Assembly (NCBI RefSeq): GCF_004804315.1
Contig: NZ_SRXX01000002.1
Coordinates: 310,001-374,000 of the forward strand
DNA length: 64,000 bases
Direction: 5' to 3'
Source of the DNA: Flagellimonas onchidii
GTDB lineage: Bacteria; Bacteroidota; Bacteroidia; Flavobacteriales; Flavobacteriaceae
A program made the position numbers and the translations under genes. Numbering within the stretch: position 1 is the first letter of the stretch; each line of letters begins with the position of its first letter. Below, in pieces: positions 9,028-17,935 of this stretch. Below the pieces are notes generated by a model. The model was not told the origin of the DNA and searched no databases. It saw nothing but the letters and a program-made list of their open reading frames with translations.

Positions 9028-10359
9028 ATGAAACTTACTATTGTAGGAACAGGCTATGTTGGTCTAGTAACTGGTACATGCTTTGCCGAAATGGGCAACA
9101 CAGTTACTTGTGTGGATATTGATGAACAAAAGATAGAAAATTTAAAAAAAGGAATAATCCCTATTTACGAACCAGGATTGGAATCCATGGTATTGCGTAA
9201 CGTAAACAACGGTACCTTACATTTTAGCACAAGCCTTAAAAACTGTTTGGAAGGAACTGATATGGCTTTCATTGCCGTGGGTACTCCAATGGGTGAAGAT
9301 GGTTCTGCTGACTTGCAATATGTTTTAAAAGTTGCTGAAACCATTGGTCATCACATGACCTCACCGCTGATTGTGGTAGACAAATCTACCGTACCCGTGG
9401 GTACGGCCGATAAGGTTAAAGAAACAATTGCCAAGGAACTGGAAAAGCGTGACGAAAAAATTCCTTTCCATGTAGTTTCCAATCCGGAGTTTTTGAAGGA
9501 GGGGGATGCCATTGCCGACTTCCTAAAACCAGATAGAGTGGTCGTAGGTACGGACGATAATGAGACAGCTGAGAAAATGCGCCAACTCTATGCCCCTTTT
9601 TTTAGAAGCAGTATGAACCGTATGTTGGTTATGGATATACGTTCGGCCGAAATGACCAAGTATGTAGCAAACGCCATGCTCGCAACCAAAATTTCGTTTA
9701 TGAATGAAGTTGCTAACATTTGTGAATTAGTTGGAGCTGACGTAAACAAAGTTCGAGTTGGAATAGGGTCGGACAGTCGTATAGGATATAGTTTTATCTA
9801 CCCTGGAAGTGGATATGGTGGATCTTGCTTTCCTAAAGATGTAAAAGCCTTAAAGAAAACTGCCGAAAAAGCTGGCTATAAAGCAGAGCTTCTTAACGCA
9901 GTGGAAGATGTAAACGATCGACAAAAATTGGTAGTCGCAAATAAGGTCATTGAACGTTTTGGGAGTGATTTATCAGGAAAGACATTTGCTATCTGGGGGC
10001 TTTCCTTTAAGCCTGGAACCGATGATATGCGCGAAGCTCCAGCAATATACATTATCAAAAAGCTGGTTTCCCTTGGAGCAAAAATCCAAGCTTATGACCC
10101 AAAAGCAATACATGAGGCCAAAGAATTCTATTTGAAGGACATTGCCAATGTGGAATATGTTTCCTCCAAGTATGAAGCATTGAACAATGCCGATGCCATG
10201 CTGCTTCTAACAGAGTGGAAGGAGTTTCGTTCACCAGATTTTGGCGAAATCAAGACAAAATTGAAGCATCCCATCATTTTTGATGGCCGAAACCAGTATA
10301 ATGATGATCGCTTGATGGAAATGGAGATCGAGTATCATCAAATTGGAAAAAAAGCATAG
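9028..10359 (+). CDS. ugd: UDP-glucose 6-dehydrogenase
   Basis: A 443-aa enzyme that oxidises UDP-glucose twice with NAD+ to UDP-glucuronate. Visible are the N-terminal NAD-binding [17 protein letters not shown], the [10 protein letters not shown] motif, [10 protein letters not shown] near residue 155, and the catalytic cysteine in [12 protein letters not shown] (Cys267). The C-terminal nucleotide-binding domain has [16 protein letters not shown]. Length and motif order match bacterial Ugd/TuaD. It is 104 nt downstream of the epimerase and followed by a strong terminator, so the two genes form a UDP-GlcA/UDP-GalA supply unit. Confidence 0.96.
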   Translation: MKLTIVGTGYVGLVTGTCFAEMGNTVTCVDIDEQKIENLKKGIIPIYEPGLESMVLRNVNNGTLHFSTSLKNCLEGTDMAFIAVGTPMGEDGSADLQYVLKVAETIGHHMTSPLIVVDKSTVPVGTADKVKETIAKELEKRDEKIPFHVVSNPEFLKEGDAIADFLKPDRVVVGTDDNETAEKMRQLYAPFFRSSMNRMLVMDIRSAEMTKYVANAMLATKISFMNEVANICELVGADVNKVRVGIGSDSRIGYSFIYPGSGYGGSCFPKDVKALKKTAEKAGYKAELLNAVEDVNDRQKLVVANKVIERFGSDLSGKTFAIWGLSFKPGTDDMREAPAIYIIKKLVSLGAKIQAYDPKAIHEAKEFYLKDIANVEYVSSKYEALNNADAMLLLTEWKEFRSPDFGEIKTKLKHPIIFDGRNQYNDDRLMEMEIEYHQIGKKA

Positions 10360-10395
10360 GTATTTCAATTTGAAATTTTATTTTAAAATTTTTTT

Positions 10396-10421
10396 GGCCA
10401 GGTAAATCCTGGCCTTTTTTT
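10396..10421 (+). terminator. Rho-independent terminator after ugd
   Basis: A perfect 7-bp stem GGCCAGG / CCTGGCC with loop TAAAT is followed by seven T, 37 nt after the ugd stop. This is a textbook intrinsic terminator on the plus strand. Confidence 0.9.
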
Positions 10422-10998
10422 ATCTCCATATTTACCGGTCAACTCACTCAAGATTAAAATAATTATCCTTCTTGCGTAAGTGGTAAAGCGATTATATCTA
10501 CACGACATTCCAAATTGTTTATCCCATTCTTCAAGTATTTTCCTTCAATTTAGGTTTGTAGACATTCCTTAAGGTGATGATTATCACCCCCCTATCATCA
10601 TGTTATCAAAAATCTTTTACACCAGCCTCATGCATTATCATAACCATCATTAATTTGGGCTATCATTAAATTGCCCATTGTGTCTTTAATTTTTTTTCAA
10701 ATTATTTTTTTGGCAAGTTTTTCAAGAATCGATAAAATCCAACATCTTATTACTAGAGAAATTGGAGTTTACTTATCTAAAGAAGACAAATCTGTCATAA
10801 GGCCCTAAGACATATCCCAAAGTTCATGTCTTCTTCAAAAAAATGTACTGCGGTCATTTACAATATGTTAAAAATTAATGTATTTCATCGATTAATTTGT
10901 TTTTGTAAATCCATGATTTGATCGGTAACGTATGTGAAAAGTAAAAAAAAGCGCAGTTCATCGAAAAAATTGTCTTTTCATCGGCTTTACCCCTTTTA
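10422..10998. other. Long non-coding stretch upstream of the lyase gene
   Basis: About 575 bp of AT-rich sequence with no open frame of note. I found no exact TAnnTTTG promoter in it. It isolates the pectate-lyase-like gene from ugd, so that gene is probably transcribed on its own. Confidence 0.6.
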
Positions 10999-12747
10999 AT
11001 GAATATTTTTATGCCCCAAAACGAAACCTATAAATTTGCTATGTTAGTAAAGTCCCCACAACTATCAAACATGCTATTTTTTGTAATTGCATTCCTTCTC
11101 ACTTCATCGTGCAATAAAGATTCGGACTTATTTTATGAAACCGTAAGTAAAGATATTGCCGCAAACTTTGATGCCCGGGACGACAATTACGAAACTGAGG
11201 TCAATACCTCAATACAGATGAGTGTTTTAAGCAATGATAACTTTGAAAATGAAGAAGTAACCATTGCCAGTACAACAAACCCAACACTAGGTACCGTAAT
11301 AATCAACACGGATAATACGTTAACATACACACCTAATCCTAACAAAACAGGTAATGACTCATTTACCTATACTACCGAAGTAGTATTTGACGAAGGAACA
11401 GTGGTCAACGAAACGGCCAAAATAAACATTTCCATTAGTAACAATAATACCTCCGCAGAAGAGGAAGAAGAGGATAAGCTCAACGAGCCAGATACTGAAC
11501 TCAAGGCATTCCCTTCAGCTTTGGGCGGTGGTAGATATGCCACTGGTGGTCGAGGTGGTTCTATTTATTTTGTGACCAACTTAAATGATAGTGGTTCCGG
11601 AAGTCTTCGCGAAGGTCTGTCATCTGGTAACCGTACAATAATTTTTAGGGTTGGGGGAACAATCGAGCTAAACAGCAACATAAATGTTCACTCTAGTAAC
11701 ATTACAATTGCTGGGGAAACAGCTCCCGGAGATGGAATAGCTTTGCATGGCGCTGGTTTTTACCTTTTAGGAGAGAATTATATTATTCGGCATATAAGAT
11801 TTAGAGGAGGTGATAGCCTTACTGCTGATAACGATACATTTAGAATTCAAAGCCAGTCAAATGTCGGTAATTGGGAAAACTACATCATTGACCATTGTTC
11901 AATTAGCTGGAGTAAAGATGAGAATTTATCCATCGAAACCGGACGTAATGGAGATGTGTCCGTAAGTAATGTAACAGTACAAAATACAATCATAAGTGAA
12001 GGTTTTAACGGAAAGAATATGATTCTTTGGGGACGGAACATTACCAATGTTTCCGTTATACAGAACTACTTTGCAAATACGGCCGAACGGAGCATTGAAT
12101 CAACAGTGGCCCAGAACGTGACCTTTGAAATGGAGAACAATGTTGTTTATGGCTATTCAGCCGCTATGCGTATGGTTGTACAGAACCATGCGGATGTTGT
12201 CGGAAACCTTTTCTATGATGGATGGGCAAACCAGTATTTGGAATCCATAAGAATGGAGGATTGCAATTCGGGTAATTGTCCCTCCAATGGCATTACAAGT
12301 GCCACTGGTACTCTGCTGTATCATAATGATAATGTTTATAATGGTGGAGCTGCCACAGTCCATACAAGGTTCAAAAATTATCTATCAAGCTCTCATATCT
12401 TGGACAACGATTATACATTGCTTGCATCTTCTCGGGTGGAATCCACTGTTATGTCGAATGTAGGCGCTCGTGCTAGTATTAGTGGGGTCGATGACCTTGA
12501 CCAACATATGCTTGATGATTACGACAATGGCAACACGGGCGGTTTTGTTTCCAATGAGTCCCAGACAACAGGTTTACCTTTCTTGTCAGGAGGAAATACT
12601 TATATTGATTCGGACAATGATGGAATTGAAGATAGTTGGGAGAGTAATATTAACGGAACAGTGGGTTCACAAGATCACAATGGGGATCACGACCGCGATG
12701 GTTATACCAATTTAGAGGAATATCTGCATTACAGAGCCAACGAGTAA
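10999..12747 (+). CDS. Secreted pectate-lyase-like (PL1-type beta-helix) lipoprotein with a cadherin-like domain
   Basis: A 582-aa protein. A lipoprotein-type signal ends L-T-S-S-C at residue 38 (24 residues long if the ATG at 11041 is used; the start is uncertain). Residues 55-148 look like a cadherin/bacterial Ig domain (D-N-Y-E-T-E-V-N-T, L-T-Y-T-P-N, G-N-D-S-F-T-Y). From about 170 a right-handed beta-helix lyase begins, with A-T-G-G-R-G-G-S-I-Y-F-V-T-N-L, A-G-E-T-A-P-G-D-G-I and D-H-C-S-I-S-W-S-K-D-E. This pattern is typical of PL1 pectate-lyase-like proteins. The last 40 residues carry Asp-rich calcium loops and an N-L-E-E-Y-L ending. It would sit at the cell surface and cleave uronic-acid polymers, possibly the product of this locus. 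It is flanked by terminators and appears monocistronic. Confidence 0.8.
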   Translation: MNIFMPQNETYKFAMLVKSPQLSNMLFFVIAFLLTSSCNKDSDLFYETVSKDIAANFDARDDNYETEVNTSIQMSVLSNDNFENEEVTIASTTNPTLGTVIINTDNTLTYTPNPNKTGNDSFTYTTEVVFDEGTVVNETAKINISISNNNTSAEEEEEDKLNEPDTELKAFPSALGGGRYATGGRGGSIYFVTNLNDSGSGSLREGLSSGNRTIIFRVGGTIELNSNINVHSSNITIAGETAPGDGIALHGAGFYLLGENYIIRHIRFRGGDSLTADNDTFRIQSQSNVGNWENYIIDHCSISWSKDENLSIETGRNGDVSVSNVTVQNTIISEGFNGKNMILWGRNITNVSVIQNYFANTAERSIESTVAQNVTFEMENNVVYGYSAAMRMVVQNHADVVGNLFYDGWANQYLESIRMEDCNSGNCPSNGITSATGTLLYHNDNVYNGGAATVHTRFKNYLSSSHILDNDYTLLASSRVESTVMSNVGARASISGVDDLDQHMLDDYDNGNTGGFVSNESQTTGLPFLSGGNTYIDSDNDGIEDSWESNINGTVGSQDHNGDHDRDGYTNLEEYLHYRANE

Positions 12748-12773
12748 TAATCAGATGACTTACAAAATTATTG

Positions 12774-12811
12774 AAAGAAGGGGAGCAAAATTTTGCTCCC
12801 CTTCTTTTTTT
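12774..12811 (+). terminator. Strong Rho-independent terminator after the lyase gene
   Basis: A perfect 17-bp inverted repeat (12774-12790 with 12791-12807, core AGAAGGGGAGCAAAA and its complement) runs into a T-run ending at 12811, 27 nt after the stop. The central AATT must open as the loop. A clear intrinsic terminator separating this gene from the glycosyltransferase run. Confidence 0.93.
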
Positions 12812-12970
12812 GCAATTTGTCAAAAGACGGACTATTTAAATATTGCTCAGGGAAATCCAAAAATTAATCAAAAAGGCTATTATACCGAAAAACGAAGCCG
12901 TTCAAATTAATTTTTGGATTTTAGAATATCTTTTTCCCATCTTGCGCCAACAAAATTGGTGTATCCCCAA

Positions 12971-14083
12971 ATGACTAATAAAGCCAAAATCGCTTTTGTA
13001 ATACCTTCATTAAGCTCAGGTGGTGCTGAAAGAGTGGTTTCCACGCTTTCAAATTCCTTATGTAAGGATTATGAAGTACACATAATATGTCTCATAAAAA
13101 CAATCCCCTTTTATAAGATTCATGACCAAGTACGCGTACATTATTGCATAGAAACCCAAAACAATAGTAGCGGTCTTTTAACTGCTGTTAAAAACAACAT
13201 CCTATTAGTAAAAAAAATTACTAGAATAGCTAAAAACTGTAACATTGATATTCTTCTGAGTTTTATCACATCGGCCAATGTACTTTCCATCATTTCTGCT
13301 AAATTATCTGGCATACAGGTTATAGTAAGCGAAAGAAACAATCCTGAAAAGGATTATATCCCAAAGATGTGGAAACTGTTGAGAAATGGCCTTTTTCCAT
13401 TCGCTAGTTTGATTGTTGTTCAAACAGAAGCAATCAAAGACTTTTATACAAAAAAAATGGGCGAAAAAAAGCTTGTGATAATCCCAAACCCTATCTCGAC
13501 TGATTTTTCACCTCCCGTGGTAAACGCATCAACTCAAAAATCCAAGGAAAACATCGTTCTAACCGTTGGAAGATTAAACTCTCAAAAGGCTCAGGATGTA
13601 TTGATCAAGGCATTTGCAAGTTCTAAAAACGGAGGCTGGAAACTCTATTTAGTAGGAGAGGGAGAGGAACGTGAACGTTTAGAAAACCTTATAGATTCTT
13701 ACGGTCTTCAACAAAAAGTGTTGTTGCTAGGGAGGGTTGAAAAAATGCAGGAAGTTTATGAAAAAGCAAAAATCTTTGCTTTTAGTTCTATCTTTGAAGG
13801 CTTTCCTAACGCCCTAATTGAAGCAATGTATTTTGGTTTAGCCTGTGTTTCTACAAACTGTCCAACTGGTCCATCAGATTTAATAGATAATGGTAAAAAT
13901 GGTTATTTGGTTGAGGTCAATGACATCGTTGCTCTTACTAAAAGACTAAATACGTTAATGGAAGACGAAGGGTTAAGAATGTCCTTGGGAGAAAAAGCGC
14001 AACAAACGGTTTCGAACTTTAACGCAGTAAATATTACCAAGGAATGGTCAACTCAGATAAACCAGTGTTTAAACATCAATTAA
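12971..14083 (+). CDS. Glycosyltransferase family 4 (GT-B fold)
   Basis: A 370-aa retaining glycosyltransferase acting at the cytoplasmic face on a lipid-linked glycan. The start at 12971 (MTNKAKIAFVIPSLSSGGAERVV) was chosen because the GT4 N-terminal motif S-L-x-x-G-G-A-E-R-V follows directly; the frame opens at 12914 but adds 19 unrelated residues. The C-terminal domain has L-T-V-G-R-L-N-x-Q-K, then F-E-G-F-P-N-A-L-I-E-A-M, the EX7E nucleotide-sugar motif, and C-P-T-G-P-S-D-L-I. The stop lies three bases before the flippase gene. Donor and acceptor sugars cannot be read from sequence; the S-T-N-C-x-x-G-P variant is common in GalNAc/hexose transferases of capsule loci. Confidence 0.88.
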   Translation: MTNKAKIAFVIPSLSSGGAERVVSTLSNSLCKDYEVHIICLIKTIPFYKIHDQVRVHYCIETQNNSSGLLTAVKNNILLVKKITRIAKNCNIDILLSFITSANVLSIISAKLSGIQVIVSERNNPEKDYIPKMWKLLRNGLFPFASLIVVQTEAIKDFYTKKMGEKKLVIIPNPISTDFSPPVVNASTQKSKENIVLTVGRLNSQKAQDVLIKAFASSKNGGWKLYLVGEGEERERLENLIDSYGLQQKVLLLGRVEKMQEVYEKAKIFAFSSIFEGFPNALIEAMYFGLACVSTNCPTGPSDLIDNGKNGYLVEVNDIVALTKRLNTLMEDEGLRMSLGEKAQQTVSNFNAVNITKEWSTQINQCLNIN

Positions 14084-14086
14084 ATT

Positions 14087-15430
14087 GTGTATTCCATATT
14101 ATTAAATAAAGTTCGGGAACTATTAAAGAACAACGTTGTCAACAACATTTTGATAGTAGGATCTATAACCCTTTTAATCAAGGGGTTAGGGTTTTACAAA
14201 GAAACCCTTGTGGCTTCAAATTTTGGGCTTTCAGTGGTGTTGGACACCTTTTTTATTGCATTTTTGATTCCAGGGTTTATTCAAAATGTTTTCTTAGAGT
14301 CTTTCAATACGGTTTTTATCCCAAATTATATTTCCGAAACTAAATCTGAAAATGGCAATATTGGTTCTTTTCAAGGGCTTGGTTTTGTTACCTCGATCTT
14401 AGCAGCTACACTTTTCTCCTTGGTTGCCGTTCTTGGAACAGATTTTTACCTCGAATCGTTTTTCCCAGGAAAAGAAGAAGCATTTTACGATTTGGTCAAA
14501 AGTCAGTTTTATATAATGCTGCCATGTATGTATTTCTGGAGTTTTTCTTCTATCCTTGGAGCTCTTTTGAACATCAATAATGAGTTTACTTATTCCTCTT
14601 TTAGCGGGGTCTTTATAGCACTTACAATCATTGTTTCCATACTTTTTTTCAGGGAAGCTTTGGGAGAAATGTTGTTAGCGACCAGTACACTGATCGGATC
14701 AATATTGGAGTTCGCTTATTTATTGATTGTATGCTTACAACACAATATAATAAAATTAGCTCCGCCAGATTTCAAAAACAAAAATGCACAGGTAATGTTC
14801 AAACAAATACCTGCAAAGGTCTCTTCGGGATTCCTAACTGGAATGAATGGGGTAGTCGACCAATTTTTTGCTGCACAATTGGTTGTGGGCTCTATTGCAG
14901 CTATAAATTATGGCCTTAAAATGCCTTCATTTTTAATGGGGATGCTGGTAATTGCCTTAACCAGCGTATTACTACCACAATTTTCAAAAATGGTGTTGGA
15001 AGATAGAGAAAACGCCTATAGGTTCTTTTATAAAATAATGAAATTCCTCTTCATTGGAGCCAGTTTTTTTGCGATTGCAGGTATTTTTCTTTCGGATTTT
15101 TTGGTAGAGTTGTTTTTTCAACGAAACGAATTTACCGCAGAAGACACTGTTGTGGTTTCTAAAATTCAAAAGATATTTCTAGTTTACACACCTTTTGCAA
15201 TATGTGGCATGGTAACCGTAAGTTTTCTGACCAGTTTGAACAAAAATGCGGTTATGGCCTATGTTTCGTTACTCGCAGTGGTGTTAAATTTTATTGGCGA
15301 TTATTTTTTGTACAAGTATTTTGGAGTATTTGGTATTGCACTTTGTACAACTATAGTAGTTGTAATCAAAAATATCTTTCTGTTCTATTTCACTGTTAAA
15401 ATACGAAATCAGCTTTCACTACAAGCATAG
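14087..15430 (+). CDS. MurJ/MviN-like polysaccharide flippase (Wzx function likely)
   Basis: A 447-aa protein of the MOP exporter superfamily with 12-14 hydrophobic segments. The N-terminal region (L-I-K-G-L-G-F-Y-K-E-T-L-V-A-S-N-F-G, then D-T-F-F-I-A-F, P-N-Y-I) resembles MurJ rather than classical Wzx. No other flippase is visible in the window, so it is the best candidate for moving the undecaprenyl-linked repeat unit across the inner membrane. The start codon is GTG at 14087, three bases after the preceding stop, which implies co-transcription with the GT4 gene. It could also be a true peptidoglycan flippase, but its position inside the glycan cluster argues against that. Confidence 0.82.
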   Translation: MYSILLNKVRELLKNNVVNNILIVGSITLLIKGLGFYKETLVASNFGLSVVLDTFFIAFLIPGFIQNVFLESFNTVFIPNYISETKSENGNIGSFQGLGFVTSILAATLFSLVAVLGTDFYLESFFPGKEEAFYDLVKSQFYIMLPCMYFWSFSSILGALLNINNEFTYSSFSGVFIALTIIVSILFFREALGEMLLATSTLIGSILEFAYLLIVCLQHNIIKLAPPDFKNKNAQVMFKQIPAKVSSGFLTGMNGVVDQFFAAQLVVGSIAAINYGLKMPSFLMGMLVIALTSVLLPQFSKMVLEDRENAYRFFYKIMKFLFIGASFFAIAGIFLSDFLVELFFQRNEFTAEDTVVVSKIQKIFLVYTPFAICGMVTVSFLTSLNKNAVMAYVSLLAVVLNFIGDYFLYKYFGVFGIALCTTIVVVIKNIFLFYFTVKIRNQLSLQA

Positions 15431-15437
15431 TACGTCC

Positions 15438-16526
15438 TCATCCCCGATTGTTTTTTAAAGCTTCCTTTAAAATAGGACTTAGAACAGCGCCATTATTAAG
15501 TTGGTGTATATTAATATCTTGACCATGAATATTATACTCTATAAGAACCACTTCCTCTGTGGAGTCTATAGCCAAGTCCCAAGAAATAAGCTTAAAATAG
15601 GGCGCCTTTTTATGTAACTTTCTTACCATATCATCGAGTTTATCCACAAATGGTAATTTCAATTCTTTAAATGGGATTCCTTGATCTGTCGCTTCGTATC
15701 TTTCTCCTGTATTTCCTTGGTGGCTAATTTCGTTCAAAGAGCCATCCGCTTTTACCCCACAGCAAAAACCACCTCCCGTGTTGTTATCGGTGATAGATCC
15801 TTCTTTGCCCATTCTTACCACTATAGATAATACATCCACACTATTATCTTTTAAATAACTCATAATTCTGAAGGTATTTAAGGAAGAGGTGTTTAACATT
15901 GCCATTTGGGGGTGCTGATTGACAGCTTTTTGCACAATAAAATCTTTACCGTATAAACCAAATAGTTGTTTGATTCCCATGTCATTGTAATCGGACATAC
16001 CATTTATACATTTAAACAATACAACATTTTCCCCCCCCTGTGTGTCCAATGTGGGCTTAATTATCATTTTTTGGTCTACCGAACATACTCTGACAGCCTC
16101 ATCTTCAGTAATCAATTCGTTATTGTTATAGTAAAACCCATTAATATTCTTTACAAGACTTTCAGGTTGCTTTACATTTTGAAACAAGGTTTCCAACAAG
16201 TTTTTATCAGCTAAAGTCTTCACGAATAAGTGTCGATTAAGAGTAGGTTCTATATCCATAAAGAACAAATCTTCCGGGACAAATTCTACATCAAATGAAT
16301 CTCTACAAAATGAATAAAATTGGTGCCATTGGGTGGAGACATTTGACAAACCGTACTTCCTGTAGTATTTTTTTACTTGTTTTTTTTGATCGCTTGTCAG
16401 TTTTTTTACACCATTTGTCTTTAATAGTTTATTTATTTTCTTTTTCCAATTAGCTTTGTGTTGAATTCTAAGGCTATACCTATACAATCTTATGGATGAA
16501 AAAATTAGAATAGAGAGTAGTTGCAT
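15438..16526 (-). CDS. Sugar-transfer-associated ATP-grasp protein
   Basis: A 362-aa protein with a hydrophobic N-terminus (residues 1-18) followed by a basic segment and an ATP-grasp domain resembling the sugar-transfer-associated ATP-grasp family (PF14397). Visible are M-I-I-K-P-T-L-D-T-Q-G-G-E-N-V near residue 150, the glycine-rich D-N-N-T-G-G-G-F-C-C-G-V, and the metal-binding end W-D-L-A-I-D with V-L-I-E-Y-N. ATP-grasp enzymes join a carboxylate to an amine or thiol through an acyl-phosphate. The family is frequent in capsule loci but its substrate is unknown. The gene is on the minus strand, convergent with the flippase (7 nt apart) and divergent from the polymerase gene (68 nt), so it is transcribed apart from its neighbours. 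Confidence 0.82.
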   Translation of the reverse strand: MQLLSILIFSSIRLYRYSLRIQHKANWKKKINKLLKTNGVKKLTSDQKKQVKKYYRKYGLSNVSTQWHQFYSFCRDSFDVEFVPEDLFFMDIEPTLNRHLFVKTLADKNLLETLFQNVKQPESLVKNINGFYYNNNELITEDEAVRVCSVDQKMIIKPTLDTQGGENVVLFKCINGMSDYNDMGIKQLFGLYGKDFIVQKAVNQHPQMAMLNTSSLNTFRIMSYLKDNSVDVLSIVVRMGKEGSITDNNTGGGFCCGVKADGSLNEISHQGNTGERYEATDQGIPFKELKLPFVDKLDDMVRKLHKKAPYFKLISWDLAIDSTEEVVLIEYNIHGQDINIHQLNNGAVLSPILKEALKNNRG

Positions 16527-16594
16527 GGTTAGATTTTTGATCTTTTTTTCAGGTGATTTAGTGCGAATATAATAAAAAGGGGTATTTCGAAAGT

Positions 16595-17773
16595 ATGCTA
16601 ATGAAGATTATAAAATTACTAGCAGTATTTCTGTTATTATGTAATATCCCAAGCTATATGCTTGCATATTTCAGCCCTACCTTGGGAACGCTGAGTAGTT
16701 ACTTTGCATCTCTTCTTTTAGTAGTTTTTTTTGTCTTTATAAAAGAAAAACATAAACCATTGCTTCCTTTTATTTTTTTAGGGTTGCTTTATTTCAGCTT
16801 AGGGTCTTTAAATTATACACATGAAGATATAGACAATCGCTTTGTAAAAGAGCTCTTGCGATTCATGATAGTAGTAACTTGTGGTGCAGAAGTAGCACGG
16901 AACACAAAAAGAACAGAAATCTATTATATTCTTGCCTTTGGCGCACTGACTGTTATAATTAATGCTTTCGTTTTTCCCACGGCTCAGGTCGAAGCGTTTG
17001 GTGAAAACTATGGCAGGTTCAGCGGATTTTATTTAAATCCAAATTTAGCAGGCAGCATCTGCTTGATTGGATTTGCCATATCATTTTCAATTTCCCGAAG
17101 TAACCTAAGACTAATTGGCCAATTCATTTTTACACTTGCCGGAATATTGACCTTTTCAAGAACATTCATTGTGGTATGGGTTTTAATCAATTTTTTTGCC
17201 ATACTTCAAAATAAAAAGAACATACTTCTTCCTTTGGTAGGTCTATCGGTACTAATATTGGTTTTTACGTTTTCAGATAATCTAACATTAAATACGAAGC
17301 GCTTCTCCGCTTTGAAGAGCGTTTTTGGAGACGAACAAGTACACACCAAAACCATAAAGGAAGATTCAAGGGACAAAACATGGGCATTATATTTTGATAT
17401 GATTATGGACAAGCCCTTATTAGGCAATGGATACCTTAAACTTTCAACTAAATATAGGGGGTTACCTGGAGTGCACAATTCATTTTTAATGATTTGGGGA
17501 GAGGCTGGTATAATCCCTTTTATTCTTATGTTAGGTATTTATTCTTATTTGCTGGCTAAAAGTTTTGCCATTTTTAAAACAAGGCCAGAACTCTTCTATA
17601 TAAGTTTAGTTCTCTTTCTTGCTTTGATGACAGGTCATGGTTACTTTTCTAATTTTCATACTGTATTTCTTTCCATGTTCGTTTTTTTCGAGTTACTCCG
17701 GAATAAGGACAGCGTTAAAAGGAAAAACATAGACGATAAAAATCTTTTAACTGAAAAATCATTAAACACCTAA
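16595..17773 (+). CDS. O-antigen polymerase/ligase-like membrane protein (Wzy/WaaL type)
   Basis: A 392-aa protein with about ten hydrophobic segments. A long extracytoplasmic loop before the last helices contains L-L-G-N-G-Y-L and then G-V-H-N-S-F-L-M-I-W-G-E-A-G-I-I-P, the conserved H-N-x-x-L-x-x-x-x-x-x-G pattern of the O-antigen ligase/polymerase family (PF04932). It would polymerise flipped repeat units in the periplasm. It is the only polymerase candidate in the cluster. The ATG at 16595 is used; a second ATG two codons on is equally plausible. A ligase role cannot be excluded, because the two families are not separable by motif. Confidence 0.85.
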   Translation: MLMKIIKLLAVFLLLCNIPSYMLAYFSPTLGTLSSYFASLLLVVFFVFIKEKHKPLLPFIFLGLLYFSLGSLNYTHEDIDNRFVKELLRFMIVVTCGAEVARNTKRTEIYYILAFGALTVIINAFVFPTAQVEAFGENYGRFSGFYLNPNLAGSICLIGFAISFSISRSNLRLIGQFIFTLAGILTFSRTFIVVWVLINFFAILQNKKNILLPLVGLSVLILVFTFSDNLTLNTKRFSALKSVFGDEQVHTKTIKEDSRDKTWALYFDMIMDKPLLGNGYLKLSTKYRGLPGVHNSFLMIWGEAGIIPFILMLGIYSYLLAKSFAIFKTRPELFYISLVLFLALMTGHGYFSNFHTVFLSMFVFFELLRNKDSVKRKNIDDKNLLTEKSLNT

Positions 17774-17935
17774 ATCCAAGACTATGCATTTTGTTTAAAA
17801 AGAACTTGCCATCATTTAAAGCAACGCAACCTATTTTTCAAAATTTCCAAATGATATTATTTGGATAGCCGTCAAATACTAAAATGAAAAAACATTTGTT
17901 ATTAACTTCCTAACAGCTCCATTTTATCCTCAGCC

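Noticed and set aside
12914-12970. Nineteen extra residues at the start of the first GT4 protein
   Set aside because: The glycosyltransferase motif begins directly after the ATG at 12971 and the extension has no family resemblance.
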